From positions 40,598-104,597 of the forward strand of contig JAJTXQ010000046.1 in NCBI GenBank assembly GCA_021462855.1: a stretch of 64,000 nucleotides of DNA, in the 5' to 3' direction. The translations under genes were made by a program, and so were the position numbers. The stretch comes from Dehalococcoidia bacterium. GTDB taxonomy: Bacteria; Chloroflexota; Dehalococcoidia; DSTF01; JACRBR01. Below, piece after piece: positions 34,524 through 42,889 of the stretch (positions are counted from its first letter, which is position 1; each line of letters begins with the position of its first letter). The notes beneath the pieces were generated by a model that saw only the letters and a program-made list of their open reading frames with translations, did not search any database and had not been told where the DNA came from.

Positions 34524-35707
34524 TGCGCCGCGCGCCGCTCGCTCCCATCCTGCTCCTCGCGTCACTCGCGCTCACCGCGGCGTGCGGCGGCGGCGGCGGC
34601 ACATCGCCAACCGCGACCGCGGCCGTCCCCGGCGCGACCGCGACGCTCGCAGCTCCGTCAACGCCGGCGGAGACACCGCCCGCGGCCGCAACGGCGACCG
34701 CGCTACCCGCCGCTACGCCGGCCGCCTCGCCGGCCGCCACGCCGCCCGGCGCGCCGACACCGGCAGCGCCGCCGGGTGCGCGCTCGGTCACCATCACCGC
34801 CGTCGGCGATGTCTGCCTCGCGCGGCAGGTCGTCGACCGCATGGAGGCGGACGGCGCGGACTATCCGTTCGCGCTCGTCGCGCCGCTGCTCGAAGGCGAC
34901 ATCCTCGCCGGCAACTTCGAGGGCGCGCTGACGGAACGCGGCGAGCCGTGGCCAAAGTCGTTCAACTTCCGCACGCCGCCGCGCTTCGCCGGTGGCCTCG
35001 CGCGCGCCGGATTTGACGTGCTGTCGCTCGCCAACAATCACGCGATGGACTACGGCGCGAACGGCTTGCTCGACACCGTCGCCGCACTCGACGCGGCGGG
35101 CATCGCCTGGGTGGGCGCGGGCGACGGCATCCCGCGTGCCTACGCGCCGGTGATCATCGAGCGCAACGGCCTGCGGGTCGCGTTCCTCGCGTGGGTCGCC
35201 ACGCCCGACGAGGGCAGCGGCTTCTCGATCAGCGAGTGGTTCGCGCAGGAAGGCACGCCGGGCGTCGCCTATCCGTCGGACCAGGCGATCGCGGACACCG
35301 TGCGGGCGGCGCGGGCGCAGGCCGACTTCGTGGTCGTGATGCCGCACGCCGGCACGGAGTATCGCGCCGCGCCCGATGCGACGCAGCGGCGCATTGCCGG
35401 GGCGGCGCTCGCCGCCGGCGCCGATGCGGTGATCGGCGCGCACGCGCACGTGCCGCAACCAGTCGAGCAGCGCGGAGGCCAGCTCATCGCGTGGGGGCTG
35501 GGCAACTTCGTGTTCGACCTCGACCAGTGGGACCTCGCGGGCATCCCGGAGCCACGCGTCTCGCTTGCGCTGAGCATCACGCTCACCGAGGGCGCGGGCG
35601 TGACGGCGTGGAGCGCCCGCGCCGTCGCGCTCGACAACGACGAGGATCGCCCGCGCCCCGCCACAGCCGCCGAAGCCGCCGCGCTCGAGCGCATCATCTC
35701 ACCATAG
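34523..35707 (+). CDS. CapA-family lipoprotein (poly-gamma-glutamate synthesis type)
   Basis: A 394-residue lipoprotein: signal peptide with lipobox LTAAC (Cys21), a Pro/Ala/Thr linker to about residue 90, then the metallophosphatase-like CapA domain with TAVGDVCLARQV, NFEGAL, LANNHAMDYG, MPHAGTEYRA, GAHAHVPQPV and GLGNFVFD. CapA/PgsA proteins work in capsule polymer synthesis, though many relatives are general cell-surface enzymes. No capB or capC is near, so the poly-glutamate role is doubtful here. The ATG overlaps the GNAT stop. Confidence 0.88.
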   Translation: MRRAPLAPILLLASLALTAACGGGGGTSPTATAAVPGATATLAAPSTPAETPPAAATATALPAATPAASPAATPPGAPTPAAPPGARSVTITAVGDVCLARQVVDRMEADGADYPFALVAPLLEGDILAGNFEGALTERGEPWPKSFNFRTPPRFAGGLARAGFDVLSLANNHAMDYGANGLLDTVAALDAAGIAWVGAGDGIPRAYAPVIIERNGLRVAFLAWVATPDEGSGFSISEWFAQEGTPGVAYPSDQAIADTVRAARAQADFVVVMPHAGTEYRAAPDATQRRIAGAALAAGADAVIGAHAHVPQPVEQRGGQLIAWGLGNFVFDLDQWDLAGIPEPRVSLALSITLTEGAGVTAWSARAVALDNDEDRPRPATAAEAAALERIISP

Positions 35708-35719
35708 GAGGGCAGCAGC

Positions 35720-36514
35720 ATGGACCTGCGTCTCAGCGGACGCGTCGCGATCGTGGGTGGCGCCAGCAAGGGCATCGGACTGGCGACGGCGCGCATGCTC
35801 GCGGCGGAGGGCGCGCGCGTCGTCATCGCCGCCCGCACCGCCGCCACGCTCGAAGCGGCGATCGCGTCCATCCGCGCCGATGTCCCCGGGGCCGACGTGG
35901 TCGCCGTGCCGTGCGACATGGCCTCGGCCGCCGACATCGAGCGGCTCGTGCAGACGACGGCCGAACGTTTCGGCGCGATCGACATCGTCGTCAACAACGC
36001 CGGCGGTCCGCCGCCCGGCACGTTCGAGCAGCACGCCGATGACGCGTGGCTCGGCGCCTTCGACCAGAACCTGATGAGCGTCGTGCGGCTGACGCGGGCG
36101 GCGCTGCCGTGGCTCCAGCGCTCGGACCAGGCGCGCGTGATCAACATCACGTCGACCGCTGTGAGAGAGCCGATCGAGGGCTTGATCCTGTCAAACGCCG
36201 TGCGCCTCGGCACGACCGGGCTCGCCAAGACGCTGTCGAAGGAGCTCGGTCCGCGCGGCATCACCGTGAACAACGTCGGACCGGGCCTCACGCTCACCGG
36301 CCGCATCCGCCCCGTGCTCGAGGCGCAGGCCCGCGCCTCCGGCCGCACGTTCGACGACGTCGCCGCGGAGCGCGCGGAGCGCATCCCGACCGGCCGCATG
36401 GGCGAGCCCGAGGACGTGGCCGCGATGATCGTATTCCTCGCGTCGGCGCAGGCGCGGCAGGTCAGCGGCCAGACGATCCTCGTCGACGGCGGCGCGACAA
36501 GCGCTTCGCTGTAA
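35720..36514 (+). CDS. SDR-family oxidoreductase lacking the YxxxK pair
   Basis: A 264-residue short-chain dehydrogenase. It has the NAD(P) loop GGASKGIG, NNAGG (87-91 region) and a C-terminal RMGEPEDVAAMIVFLAS...GQTILVDGGA. Ser145 of the triad is kept (INITST), but the YxxxK site reads SNAVR: Ser158 and Arg162 replace Tyr and Lys. Known SDR subfamilies with LSNxxR exist, so catalysis may be altered or the protein may act otherwise. The ATG follows AGGAGGGC. Gap from the CapA gene is 12 nt, so they may be cotranscribed. Confidence 0.85.
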   Translation: MDLRLSGRVAIVGGASKGIGLATARMLAAEGARVVIAARTAATLEAAIASIRADVPGADVVAVPCDMASAADIERLVQTTAERFGAIDIVVNNAGGPPPGTFEQHADDAWLGAFDQNLMSVVRLTRAALPWLQRSDQARVINITSTAVREPIEGLILSNAVRLGTTGLAKTLSKELGPRGITVNNVGPGLTLTGRIRPVLEAQARASGRTFDDVAAERAERIPTGRMGEPEDVAAMIVFLASAQARQVSGQTILVDGGATSASL

Positions 36515-36584
36515 ACGCGAATCCCGCCGGGCGGCGGGACGATGATGGTAGCGCGGGCGCATGCGCGGGAGATGATCGCGGCGG

Positions 36585-37115
36585 TCAGGCGTACCCGTCT
36601 GCCGCCGCCTCCCACCCGGGCACGAACTTGCGCCACGCCTCCTGGCTGTTGAGATAGGGGTATACGACGTAGTAGCTGTTCACGCGCGGCTGGTACGGTT
36701 CTTGCAGGAGCGCCATCTTCGCCTCCTGCGGCGTGCGGCCCGCCTTGCGGTGGTTGCACGTCTTGCACGCCGTCACCAGGTTCTCCCACGTGTGCCGCCC
36801 GCCGCGGTGCCGCGGCAGCACGTGATCAAGCGTCAGTTCGCGCTGCCCGCGCCGCCCGCAGTACTGGCACATGTAGCGGTCGCGGTTGAACACCTCGCGC
36901 CGCGACAGCCGCATCTGCGGACGCGGACGCCTGATGAGGTAGATGAGGCGGATCACCGAAGGCAGCGGAAAGGCGGCGTGCGCCGAGCGCATGTGCCCGC
37001 GGCCGTGCTCCAGCACCTCGGCCTTGCCGCGGTCAACGAGGTTGAACGCCCGGCGGGCGGTGCAGACGTTCAACGGCTCGTAGTTCTGATTGAGGACCAG
37101 GACGCTGATGCTCAT
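36585..37115 (-). CDS. HNH endonuclease family protein
   Basis: A 176-residue protein. The N-terminal 60 residues (VLVLNQNYEPLNVCTARRAF) are typical of the chromosomal HNH family found in many actinobacteria and Chloroflexota. The HNH core has CQYCGRRG, LTLDHVLPRHRGGRHTWENLV and ACKTCNHRKAGRTP, giving two CxxC zinc pairs and the catalytic His. DNA nicking is expected; target unknown, no restriction-system genes are nearby. The ATG at 37115 is chosen as the usual family start. Confidence 0.88.
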   Translation of the reverse strand: MSISVLVLNQNYEPLNVCTARRAFNLVDRGKAEVLEHGRGHMRSAHAAFPLPSVIRLIYLIRRPRPQMRLSRREVFNRDRYMCQYCGRRGQRELTLDHVLPRHRGGRHTWENLVTACKTCNHRKAGRTPQEAKMALLQEPYQPRVNSYYVVYPYLNSQEAWRKFVPGWEAAADGYA

Positions 37116-37205
37116 TCGTCGCCGTCTTCCGTGCGGCAAGTCTAGCAAGCCACGAAAAACCCCTGCAACGAACCGGCAGGCCGTGCGCCAGCGCGCGAAC
37201 GCCCC

Positions 37206-37211
37206 TACAAT
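37206..37211 (+). promoter_or_regulatory. -10 box upstream of DinB-fold gene
   Basis: TACAAT lies 40 nt before the ATG at 37252, which has its own GGGAGGAG ribosome site. No good -35 is seen. Confidence 0.35.
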
Positions 37212-37251
37212 CCGCGCAACACGCCGGCGAACGCACGATGGGAGGAGTCAC

Positions 37252-37734
37252 ATGGCGACGCGAGACGAGATCATCAGCGGGGTCGAGATGCTGATCCGCG
37301 AGGGCAAGCGCATCGGCGGCCAGCTGACCGACGAGCAGTGGGCGAAGACCGTCGACCTTGACGGCTGGCAGGGGCGCGAGGTGCTGGCGCACGTCGCATC
37401 GGTCGGCACGATCGTGCCGCAGATGGCGGGGAGCTTCACCAGCGCCGCACCCGGGACCGATGCCGGCGCCTCGATCAACATCGACGCGCTGAACGCCGCG
37501 ATGGTCGGCGCGCGCAAGGAGAAGACGATCCCCGAGCTGGTCGAGGAAATGACGGCGGCGTACACCGGCGTCATCGACTTCGTCAAGGGCGCGCCGGACG
37601 ACCTGTTGACCCGCCGCGTCACCTTCGGCGGCTACAAGGACATCGAGATGAGCGACATCGTCGTGCGGATGGTGATCCTGCACGGCATGGCGCACCTCTA
37701 CAGCGCCTACGCCGCGGTCATGAACAACCCGTAG
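37252..37734 (+). CDS. DinB/maleylpyruvate-isomerase N-domain-like protein
   Basis: A 160-residue helical protein with the DinB-superfamily layout: GWQGREVLAHVASVG places a conserved Trp and His at the end of helix 2, and MVILHGMAHLYSAYAAV gives the C-terminal His pair. These are metal- or thiol-cofactor-dependent transferases or isomerases; no role can be named. The ATG at 37252 has GGGAGGAG upstream. It lies alone between an HNH gene and a convergent monooxygenase gene. Confidence 0.6.
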   Translation: MATRDEIISGVEMLIREGKRIGGQLTDEQWAKTVDLDGWQGREVLAHVASVGTIVPQMAGSFTSAAPGTDAGASINIDALNAAMVGARKEKTIPELVEEMTAAYTGVIDFVKGAPDDLLTRRVTFGGYKDIEMSDIVVRMVILHGMAHLYSAYAAVMNNP

Positions 37735-37795
37735 CCGGACGCCACCGCCGCGGCGCGGACGCATCGCGCCGCGCGCGCGAGCGACGGCGCCGACG

Positions 37796-38098
37796 CTACT
37801 CCACCGACGCGATCTGGTTCAGGCGGATGATCTCCGGCCGGCCCGCGAGCACGCCGGCGAGCTTGCCGCCGAACGCCTTCATGTGCTCCGTCTTCGTGTG
37901 GTCCGAAGCCGCCGCGTCATCGGCGTACTGCTCGATGAAGTAGAACTCCGTGGGTGCGCTCTGCGACTGCGCGAGCGTGTACATCAGCGTGCGGCCCTGT
38001 TCGTTCGCCTTCACGGCCGCCACCATTTCCGATGCGGCAGCCTTGAACTCCTCGAGCTTGTCCTCGTTCACCGTGAGCTTCGCGATTACCGTCGGCAT
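37796..38098 (-). CDS. antibiotic biosynthesis monooxygenase (ABM/YgiN-type)
   Basis: A 100-residue dimeric alpha/beta-barrel protein. It starts MPTVIAKLTVNEDKLEEFKA and has YFIEQYADDAAASDHTKTEHMKAF, the His-containing ABM core. YgiN-type proteins oxidise quinols or aromatic compounds without a cofactor. GGGAG precedes the ATG. It is convergent with the DinB-fold gene and divergent from nrdJ. Confidence 0.82.
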   Translation of the reverse strand: MPTVIAKLTVNEDKLEEFKAAASEMVAAVKANEQGRTLMYTLAQSQSAPTEFYFIEQYADDAAASDHTKTEHMKAFGGKLAGVLAGRPEIIRLNQIASVE

Positions 38099-38306
38099 AT
38101 CACTCCCTTCAGCGTCGTTGTCTGGTCGGGGGCATTCTTGATCATCACGCAGCGTCGATCACGCGCACCGCGCGGGACTCGGCGGCCAGCGCGCGGCGGG
38201 GCCCCGGCGCCATCGCCGGTCGCACGCCAGCCTGCCGCCGCACCGCGCCCTGAACTCGCTCGCCGCGGCCATCGCATTCGCACAGACGTTCTGATACAAT
38301 CGGCGC
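38099..38306. other. 208-bp gap before ribonucleotide reductase
   Basis: No gene and no cobalamin riboswitch are recognised. An extended -10 (TGATACAAT, 38292-38300) closes the gap and ends 6 nt before the nrdJ ATG. Confidence 0.5.
38292..38300 (+). promoter_or_regulatory. extended -10 of leaderless nrdJ
   Basis: TGATACAAT matches the TGnTAnnnT extended -10. The gap to the ATG is 6 nt and no ribosome site exists, so transcription probably begins at the start codon. Confidence 0.55.
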
Positions 38307-40991
38307 ATGGCCTCGTCGGAACGACCGAAGCCGCCGTCCTGGCTGAGCACGAAGGGCGCACGGAACGCCCGCAGCGGAGCGCGCGCGCGACACGACGAAG
38401 CTGCCGCACCCGCGGCGACGGAGCGCCGCGCGAAGGCCACCCCGGCCCCGAGGCCGCGCTCCGTGCGCGCCGCGCGCGTCGGCCTCGCCGACAACGCGCG
38501 CATCGTCCTCGAACGCCGTTACCTGGCGAAGGACGAGGGCGGCAACGTCATCGAGACGCCGGAGCAGCTCGTCCGCCGCGTCGCGCGCACGATCGCGCAG
38601 GCCGAGGCGGCGTACGCGCCGCGCGGCCGCGCGGCGCGTACGGTCGCCGACGCCGAGGCCGCGTTCTACGACCTCATCGCATCCTTGCGCTTCCTGCCGA
38701 ACTCGCCGACGCTCGGCAACGCTGGCCGTCCGCTGCAGCAACTGTCGGCGTGCTTCGTGCTGCCCGTTGGGGACTCCATGTCGGAGATCTTCGAGGCACT
38801 GAAGGACACGGCGCTGATCCACCAGAGCGGCGGCGGCACCGGCTTCGCGTTCAGCCGCCTCCGCCCCGCCGGTGACCGCGTGTCGTCAACCGGCGGCATC
38901 GCGAGTGGCCCCGTCTCGTTCATGCGCGTGTTCGACGCCGCGACGGAGTCGATCAAGCAGGGCGGCACGCGCCGCGGCGCGAACATGGCGATCCTCAACG
39001 TCGAGCACCCGGACATCGAGGCGTTCATCAACGTCAAGGCGGACATGACGGCGCTGCAGAACTTCAACATCAGCGTCGCCGTCACCGAGCGATTCATGCA
39101 GGCGGTCGAGCGCGGCGAGGACTACGCGCTCGTCAACCCGCGCACGGGCAAGCCAGCCGGCAAGCGCAACGCCCGCGCCGTCTTCCGCCAGATCGTCGAG
39201 AACGCCTGGCGCAACGGCGACCCGGGTCTCGTGTTCATCGACCGGATCAACCGCGACAACCCGACGCCGCAGCTCGGCCGCATCGAAGCGACGAACCCTT
39301 GCGGCGAGCAGCCGCTGTTGCCGTACGAATCCTGCAACCTCGGTTCGATCAACCTGGCGAAGTTCGTGCGACACGCGGCGCCCGCGCCGGCGAAATCGCG
39401 GCGCAACGGCGCGAACACCGCCCCGGGCGCCGCCGGCGGCATCGACTGGGACGCGCTCGCCGCCGCGATCCCGGTCTGCGCGCGGTTCCTCGACGACGTG
39501 ATCGATGCGAACCGATATCCGATCGACGCCATCGACGAGATGACGAAGCAGACGCGGAAGATCGGCCTCGGCGTCATGGGCTGGGCCGACGTGCTGTTCC
39601 GCCTGCGCATCCCGTACGACTCCGACGAGGCCGTCGCGCTCGCCGGAGAGCTGATGTCGTTCATCCAGCAGCGCGCCGACGACGCGTCGGAAACGCTCGC
39701 CGCCGAGCGCGGCGTGTTCCCGGCGTGGGAAGGCTCGATCTTCGACCCGGCAATGGGCGATGCACGCGCGGGGCGGCGCTTCCGCAACGCCACGCGCACG
39801 ACCGTCGCGCCGACGGGCACGCTGAGCATCATCGCCGACTGCTCGGGCGGCATCGAACCGGCGTTCGCGCTGGCGTTCATGCGCCAGCACTACCTCGACC
39901 GCGGCGACCCGGCGAAGGCCACGCTCCTGCCCGAGGTCAACCGCGCATTCCGCGAGGCCGCCGAGGCCGAGGGCTTCGCGAGCGACGACCTGATGCGCCA
40001 TCTCGCCCAGGGCGGCGCGCTGCGCGACCGCGACGAAGTGCCGGAATGGGCGAAGCGCGTCTTCGTCACATCGCACGACATCGCGCCGGAGTGGCACGTG
40101 CGGATGCAGGCGGCCTTCCAGCGCCACACCGACAACGCCGTCAGCAAGACGATCAACTTCCGCGCCGAGGCGAGCGTCGACGATGTCGAGCGCGCGTACA
40201 TGCTCGCCTATCGCGAGGGGTGCAAGGGCATCACCGTCTACCGCGACGGCTCGCGAGAACACCAGGTGCTGTCGCACGCGACGGCGCGCGGCCCGGAGCA
40301 GGCCGAGGCCATCGCGGCCGAGGTCGCGCTCGCCGGAGCGGGGCTGCTGCCGCACCCGTCGCCCGAGGCGTCGACGGCGCCGCGGCCGGCCGGCCGCCCG
40401 TACCGCCGTCACCTGCCGGACGAGCGGCGCTCGGTCACGCACAAGTTCCGCGTGGGAGAGCAGGAGGGCTACGTCACGGTCGGCCTGTACGACGACGGCA
40501 CGCCCGGCGAGATCTTCGTCAGCATCTCGAAGGAGGGTTCGACGATCCGCGGCCTGATGGATTCCGTGGCGGTCCTGTCATCGGTCGCGCTGCAGTACGG
40601 CGTGCCGCTCGAAAACCTGGTCGCGAAGTTCCGCGGCGTGCACTTCGAGCCCGCCGGCCCCACGGGAAACCCCGCCGTGCCATTCGCGTCGTCGCTGGTC
40701 GACTACATCTTCCGCTGGCTCGAGGTGCGGTTCCTCGGCGCCGCGCCGGCGCAGCCGGCGCTGCCGGCGCCCGCCGCACCCGACAGAAAGAAGCCGCGTC
40801 GCAAGGGCGCCGTGGACGCTGCGGCCGAGGCCGATCCCGTGCCCGCGCCGGAACCCGGCGAGCGCATCCGCCGCGCCCCGTCGCACGAGGCGACGAGCAC
40901 CGGCATCGGCTGCCCGGAGTGCGGACAGGTCCTGTACTTCTCGGAAGGTTGCCTCACCTGCCGCAGCTGCGGCTATACCCGCTGCGCGTGA
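38307..40991 (+). CDS. nrdJ: vitamin B12-dependent (class II) ribonucleotide reductase
   Basis: An 894-residue class II enzyme making deoxyribonucleotides with adenosylcobalamin. After an Ala/Arg-rich N-terminal stretch of about 50 residues come NSPTLGNAGRPLQQLSACFVLP (substrate-site Cys), GTRRGANMAIL, NPCGEQPLLPYESCNLGSIN (radical-site Cys, Asn/Glu), and APTGTLSIIADCSGGIEP. A TSCPD-type region follows (HKFRVGEQEGYVTVGLYDDG), then a Cys-rich end with C-x2-C pairs (CPECG, CLTCRSC). No class I genes are seen. A 12-residue Ala/Pro stretch separates the tail. Confidence 0.95.
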   Translation: MASSERPKPPSWLSTKGARNARSGARARHDEAAAPAATERRAKATPAPRPRSVRAARVGLADNARIVLERRYLAKDEGGNVIETPEQLVRRVARTIAQAEAAYAPRGRAARTVADAEAAFYDLIASLRFLPNSPTLGNAGRPLQQLSACFVLPVGDSMSEIFEALKDTALIHQSGGGTGFAFSRLRPAGDRVSSTGGIASGPVSFMRVFDAATESIKQGGTRRGANMAILNVEHPDIEAFINVKADMTALQNFNISVAVTERFMQAVERGEDYALVNPRTGKPAGKRNARAVFRQIVENAWRNGDPGLVFIDRINRDNPTPQLGRIEATNPCGEQPLLPYESCNLGSINLAKFVRHAAPAPAKSRRNGANTAPGAAGGIDWDALAAAIPVCARFLDDVIDANRYPIDAIDEMTKQTRKIGLGVMGWADVLFRLRIPYDSDEAVALAGELMSFIQQRADDASETLAAERGVFPAWEGSIFDPAMGDARAGRRFRNATRTTVAPTGTLSIIADCSGGIEPAFALAFMRQHYLDRGDPAKATLLPEVNRAFREAAEAEGFASDDLMRHLAQGGALRDRDEVPEWAKRVFVTSHDIAPEWHVRMQAAFQRHTDNAVSKTINFRAEASVDDVERAYMLAYREGCKGITVYRDGSREHQVLSHATARGPEQAEAIAAEVALAGAGLLPHPSPEASTAPRPAGRPYRRHLPDERRSVTHKFRVGEQEGYVTVGLYDDGTPGEIFVSISKEGSTIRGLMDSVAVLSSVALQYGVPLENLVAKFRGVHFEPAGPTGNPAVPFASSLVDYIFRWLEVRFLGAAPAQPALPAPAAPDRKKPRRKGAVDAAAEADPVPAPEPGERIRRAPSHEATSTGIGCPECGQVLYFSEGCLTCRSCGYTRCA

Positions 40992-41015
40992 CCGAGGTGA
41001 CGGGGCGTGCCGGTG

Positions 41016-41246
41016 TCAGCGGCCGCAGCCGCAACCGCCACCGCCGCAGGCACAGCCCCCGCCGCCCATGTCCATCGGCAGCGAGGCGCCGTCGCTCCCC
41101 TTCGCGACCGCCGCGAACATCGACAGCGTGCGCTGGCCGCCCGCATGCCCCTTCGGGCATGTGCCGGGCGCGTCGCTCTCGCTCATCGGGCGCAGGAGCT
41201 CGTACTTCGAGGAACAGCGCGGGCAGTAGTACTCGTACAGTGGCAT
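41016..41246 (-). CDS. FmdB-family zinc ribbon protein
   Basis: A 76-residue protein with the FmdB/regulatory zinc-ribbon start MPLYEYYCPRCSSKYELLRPM and one further Cys-x-x-x-His (CPKGH). The C-terminus is Gly/Cys-rich (GGGGCACGGGGCGCGR). Family members are small putative regulators; function unknown. Start is 6 nt after TACCCT with no ribosome site. It ends 25 nt from the convergent nrdJ stop. Confidence 0.82.
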   Translation of the reverse strand: MPLYEYYCPRCSSKYELLRPMSESDAPGTCPKGHAGGQRTLSMFAAVAKGSDGASLPMDMGGGGCACGGGGCGCGR

Positions 41247-41252
41247 GGCGTA

Positions 41253-41258
41253 AGGGTA
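41253..41258 (-). promoter_or_regulatory. -10 box of leaderless FmdB gene
   Basis: Minus-strand TACCCT ends 6 nt before the ATG at 41246. Confidence 0.35.
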
Positions 41259-41279
41259 GCGCGCGCTGCGGCCCGCGCG

Positions 41280-41960
41280 CTACGCGTGCACCCACACCGG
41301 CATGCCGATCTCGGCGAACGCAAAAACGGCGTCCGCATCGCCGGTGCGGATGCAGCCGTTCGACACGCGCCCGGTGGAGGCGTCGACGACGGCACCGGTC
41401 GCGTCCTTCAGGAACGAGTGGAAGCCGTTGTCCCTGGCCGGGTCGAACCCGACCCAGTGGCTGATGTACGTGTCGTAGGGCGCATCGTAGACGAGCGCCT
41501 CGTTCTTGCTGTTCACGTGGAACAACCCGGTCTGCGTCGACAGGTACGCGCCGGTGTCGACCTGCACACCGACACCGACCGGCGCGATCTCTCGCACGAC
41601 GCTCTCGCCGTCCATCAGCCGCACGATGTACGACGTCACGTCGACCTCGATCCATCGCCCGGTCGACGGCGCAGATGGGGCGGCGGTGGCAGCCGGAGGG
41701 GGCGTCGATGTCGGCCCGGCGGCCGGCGTCTCGGCTGGCGCCGGGGCGGTCGGTGATTCCTCCGCGGGCGTGGGCGATGCGGCGGGAGCAGCCGGCTTGC
41801 CGCCGGTCGGGATCGCCGACGGCGCCGCGACGGTGGGCGACAGCGCCTCGATCGTCACCTTCGCCGGCGGCGGCGGCGCGACGTCATCGCCGCACGCGGC
41901 GAGCGCAAACACAAGCGCGAGCACGGCAGACATCGCGAGTGCGCGAAGGCTCGCGCTCAT
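41280..41960 (-). CDS. L,D-transpeptidase lipoprotein (YkuD)
   Basis: A 226-residue lipoprotein: signal peptide with lipobox FALAAC (Cys23), a Pro/Ala/Thr linker to about 100, then a YkuD domain with GFHSFLKDATG (His) and the catalytic SNGCIRTGDADAVF (Cys). Such enzymes make 3-3 peptidoglycan cross-links or attach proteins. Its ATG overlaps the znuB stop (ATGA), so it is the last gene of the zinc-uptake operon, an unusual place. The linker and anchor fit a surface protein of a monoderm cell. Confidence 0.88.
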   Translation of the reverse strand: MSASLRALAMSAVLALVFALAACGDDVAPPPPAKVTIEALSPTVAAPSAIPTGGKPAAPAASPTPAEESPTAPAPAETPAAGPTSTPPPAATAAPSAPSTGRWIEVDVTSYIVRLMDGESVVREIAPVGVGVQVDTGAYLSTQTGLFHVNSKNEALVYDAPYDTYISHWVGFDPARDNGFHSFLKDATGAVVDASTGRVSNGCIRTGDADAVFAFAEIGMPVWVHA

Positions 41961-42889
41961 GCGCCGCCCTCATGGCTGCCCGTGGTGCGGATCTCCGGCG
42001 ACTCGAACACGATCTGCGCCTCCGGCGCGCCAGCCGCAAGACGGCCGCGCGCCAGCCGGCTCGCGACGACGCCGCTTCCCGGCGCGAACAGCCACGCCGC
42101 GCCGAACAGCGCCGTCGCGACGAGCACAATCGTCCCGCCGGCGGCGACATCCTGGTGGTACGAGATGAACAGCCCGGCGACGCCGCTCACCACGCCGATC
42201 GCCGCGCTCAGCGCGATCATCACCGGCATGCGGTCCGTGAGCAACCGCGCCGCGGCCGCCGGCGTCACCAGCATGGCGACGACGAGGATGTTGCCCACCG
42301 CGCGAAGCGACACGACGATCGTCAGTGAGATCATCACCAGCAGCAGCATATCGAGCCAGAACACCGGGAGGCCCATCGCCTGGGCGGCGATGCGGTCGAA
42401 CGACGTAATGAGCAGCTCCTTGTACAGCGCGACGATCAGCAGGATGACGACGGCGCCAGCCGCGGCCGACAGCCAGATGTCATGCATCGTCACGCCGAGC
42501 ACGTTGCCGAACAGGAACGACGCAAGGTCGCGCGTGAAGTTGTCGGACGAGCTGATCAACACGACGCCGAGCGCGAACGTGCCCGCGAACAGCACGCCGA
42601 TCGCCGAGTCCTCCTTCACACGCCGGTTCGTCGCCACGACCGCGATCGCCGCCGATGTCGCGACGCCAAAGATCAGCGCCCCCGCGAAGATGCTCTGGTC
42701 GAGCAAGAACGCGATGACAATGCCCGGAAAGATCGCGTGCGACAGCGCGTCGCCGATGAACGACAGCCCGCGCAGCACGATGAACGCGCCGATCGCGCCC
42801 GTCACCGCGCCCATCAGGATCACCTCCGCCAGCGCGCGGCGCATGAACTCGTACTGCAGCGGGTCGGCGAAGTAGCCCCAAACGTCCAT
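41957..42889 (-). CDS. znuB: zinc/manganese ABC transporter permease
   Basis: A 310-residue ABC-3 family permease with about eight or nine helices. It has GAVTGAIGAFIVLRGLSFIGDALSHAIFPGIV near the start, the signature of this family, and a cytoplasmic tail of 40 residues. With ZnuC and ZnuA it imports zinc (or manganese). The ATG at 42889 overlaps the ATPase stop by 1 nt (TGATG). Confidence 0.9.
   Translation of the reverse strand: MDVWGYFADPLQYEFMRRALAEVILMGAVTGAIGAFIVLRGLSFIGDALSHAIFPGIVIAFLLDQSIFAGALIFGVATSAAIAVVATNRRVKEDSAIGVLFAGTFALGVVLISSSDNFTRDLASFLFGNVLGVTMHDIWLSAAAGAVVILLIVALYKELLITSFDRIAAQAMGLPVFWLDMLLLVMISLTIVVSLRAVGNILVVAMLVTPAAAARLLTDRMPVMIALSAAIGVVSGVAGLFISYHQDVAAGGTIVLVATALFGAAWLFAPGSGVVASRLARGRLAAGAPEAQIVFESPEIRTTGSHEGGA

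Noticed and set aside
34523..35707. Poly-gamma-glutamate capsule operon
   Set aside because: Only the CapA-type protein is present; capB and capC are absent and the neighbours are unrelated.
38099..38306. Cobalamin riboswitch expected before the B12-dependent reductase
   Set aside because: No B12-box-like conserved sequence or long structured leader is visible, and the -10 box lies only 6 nt before the ATG.
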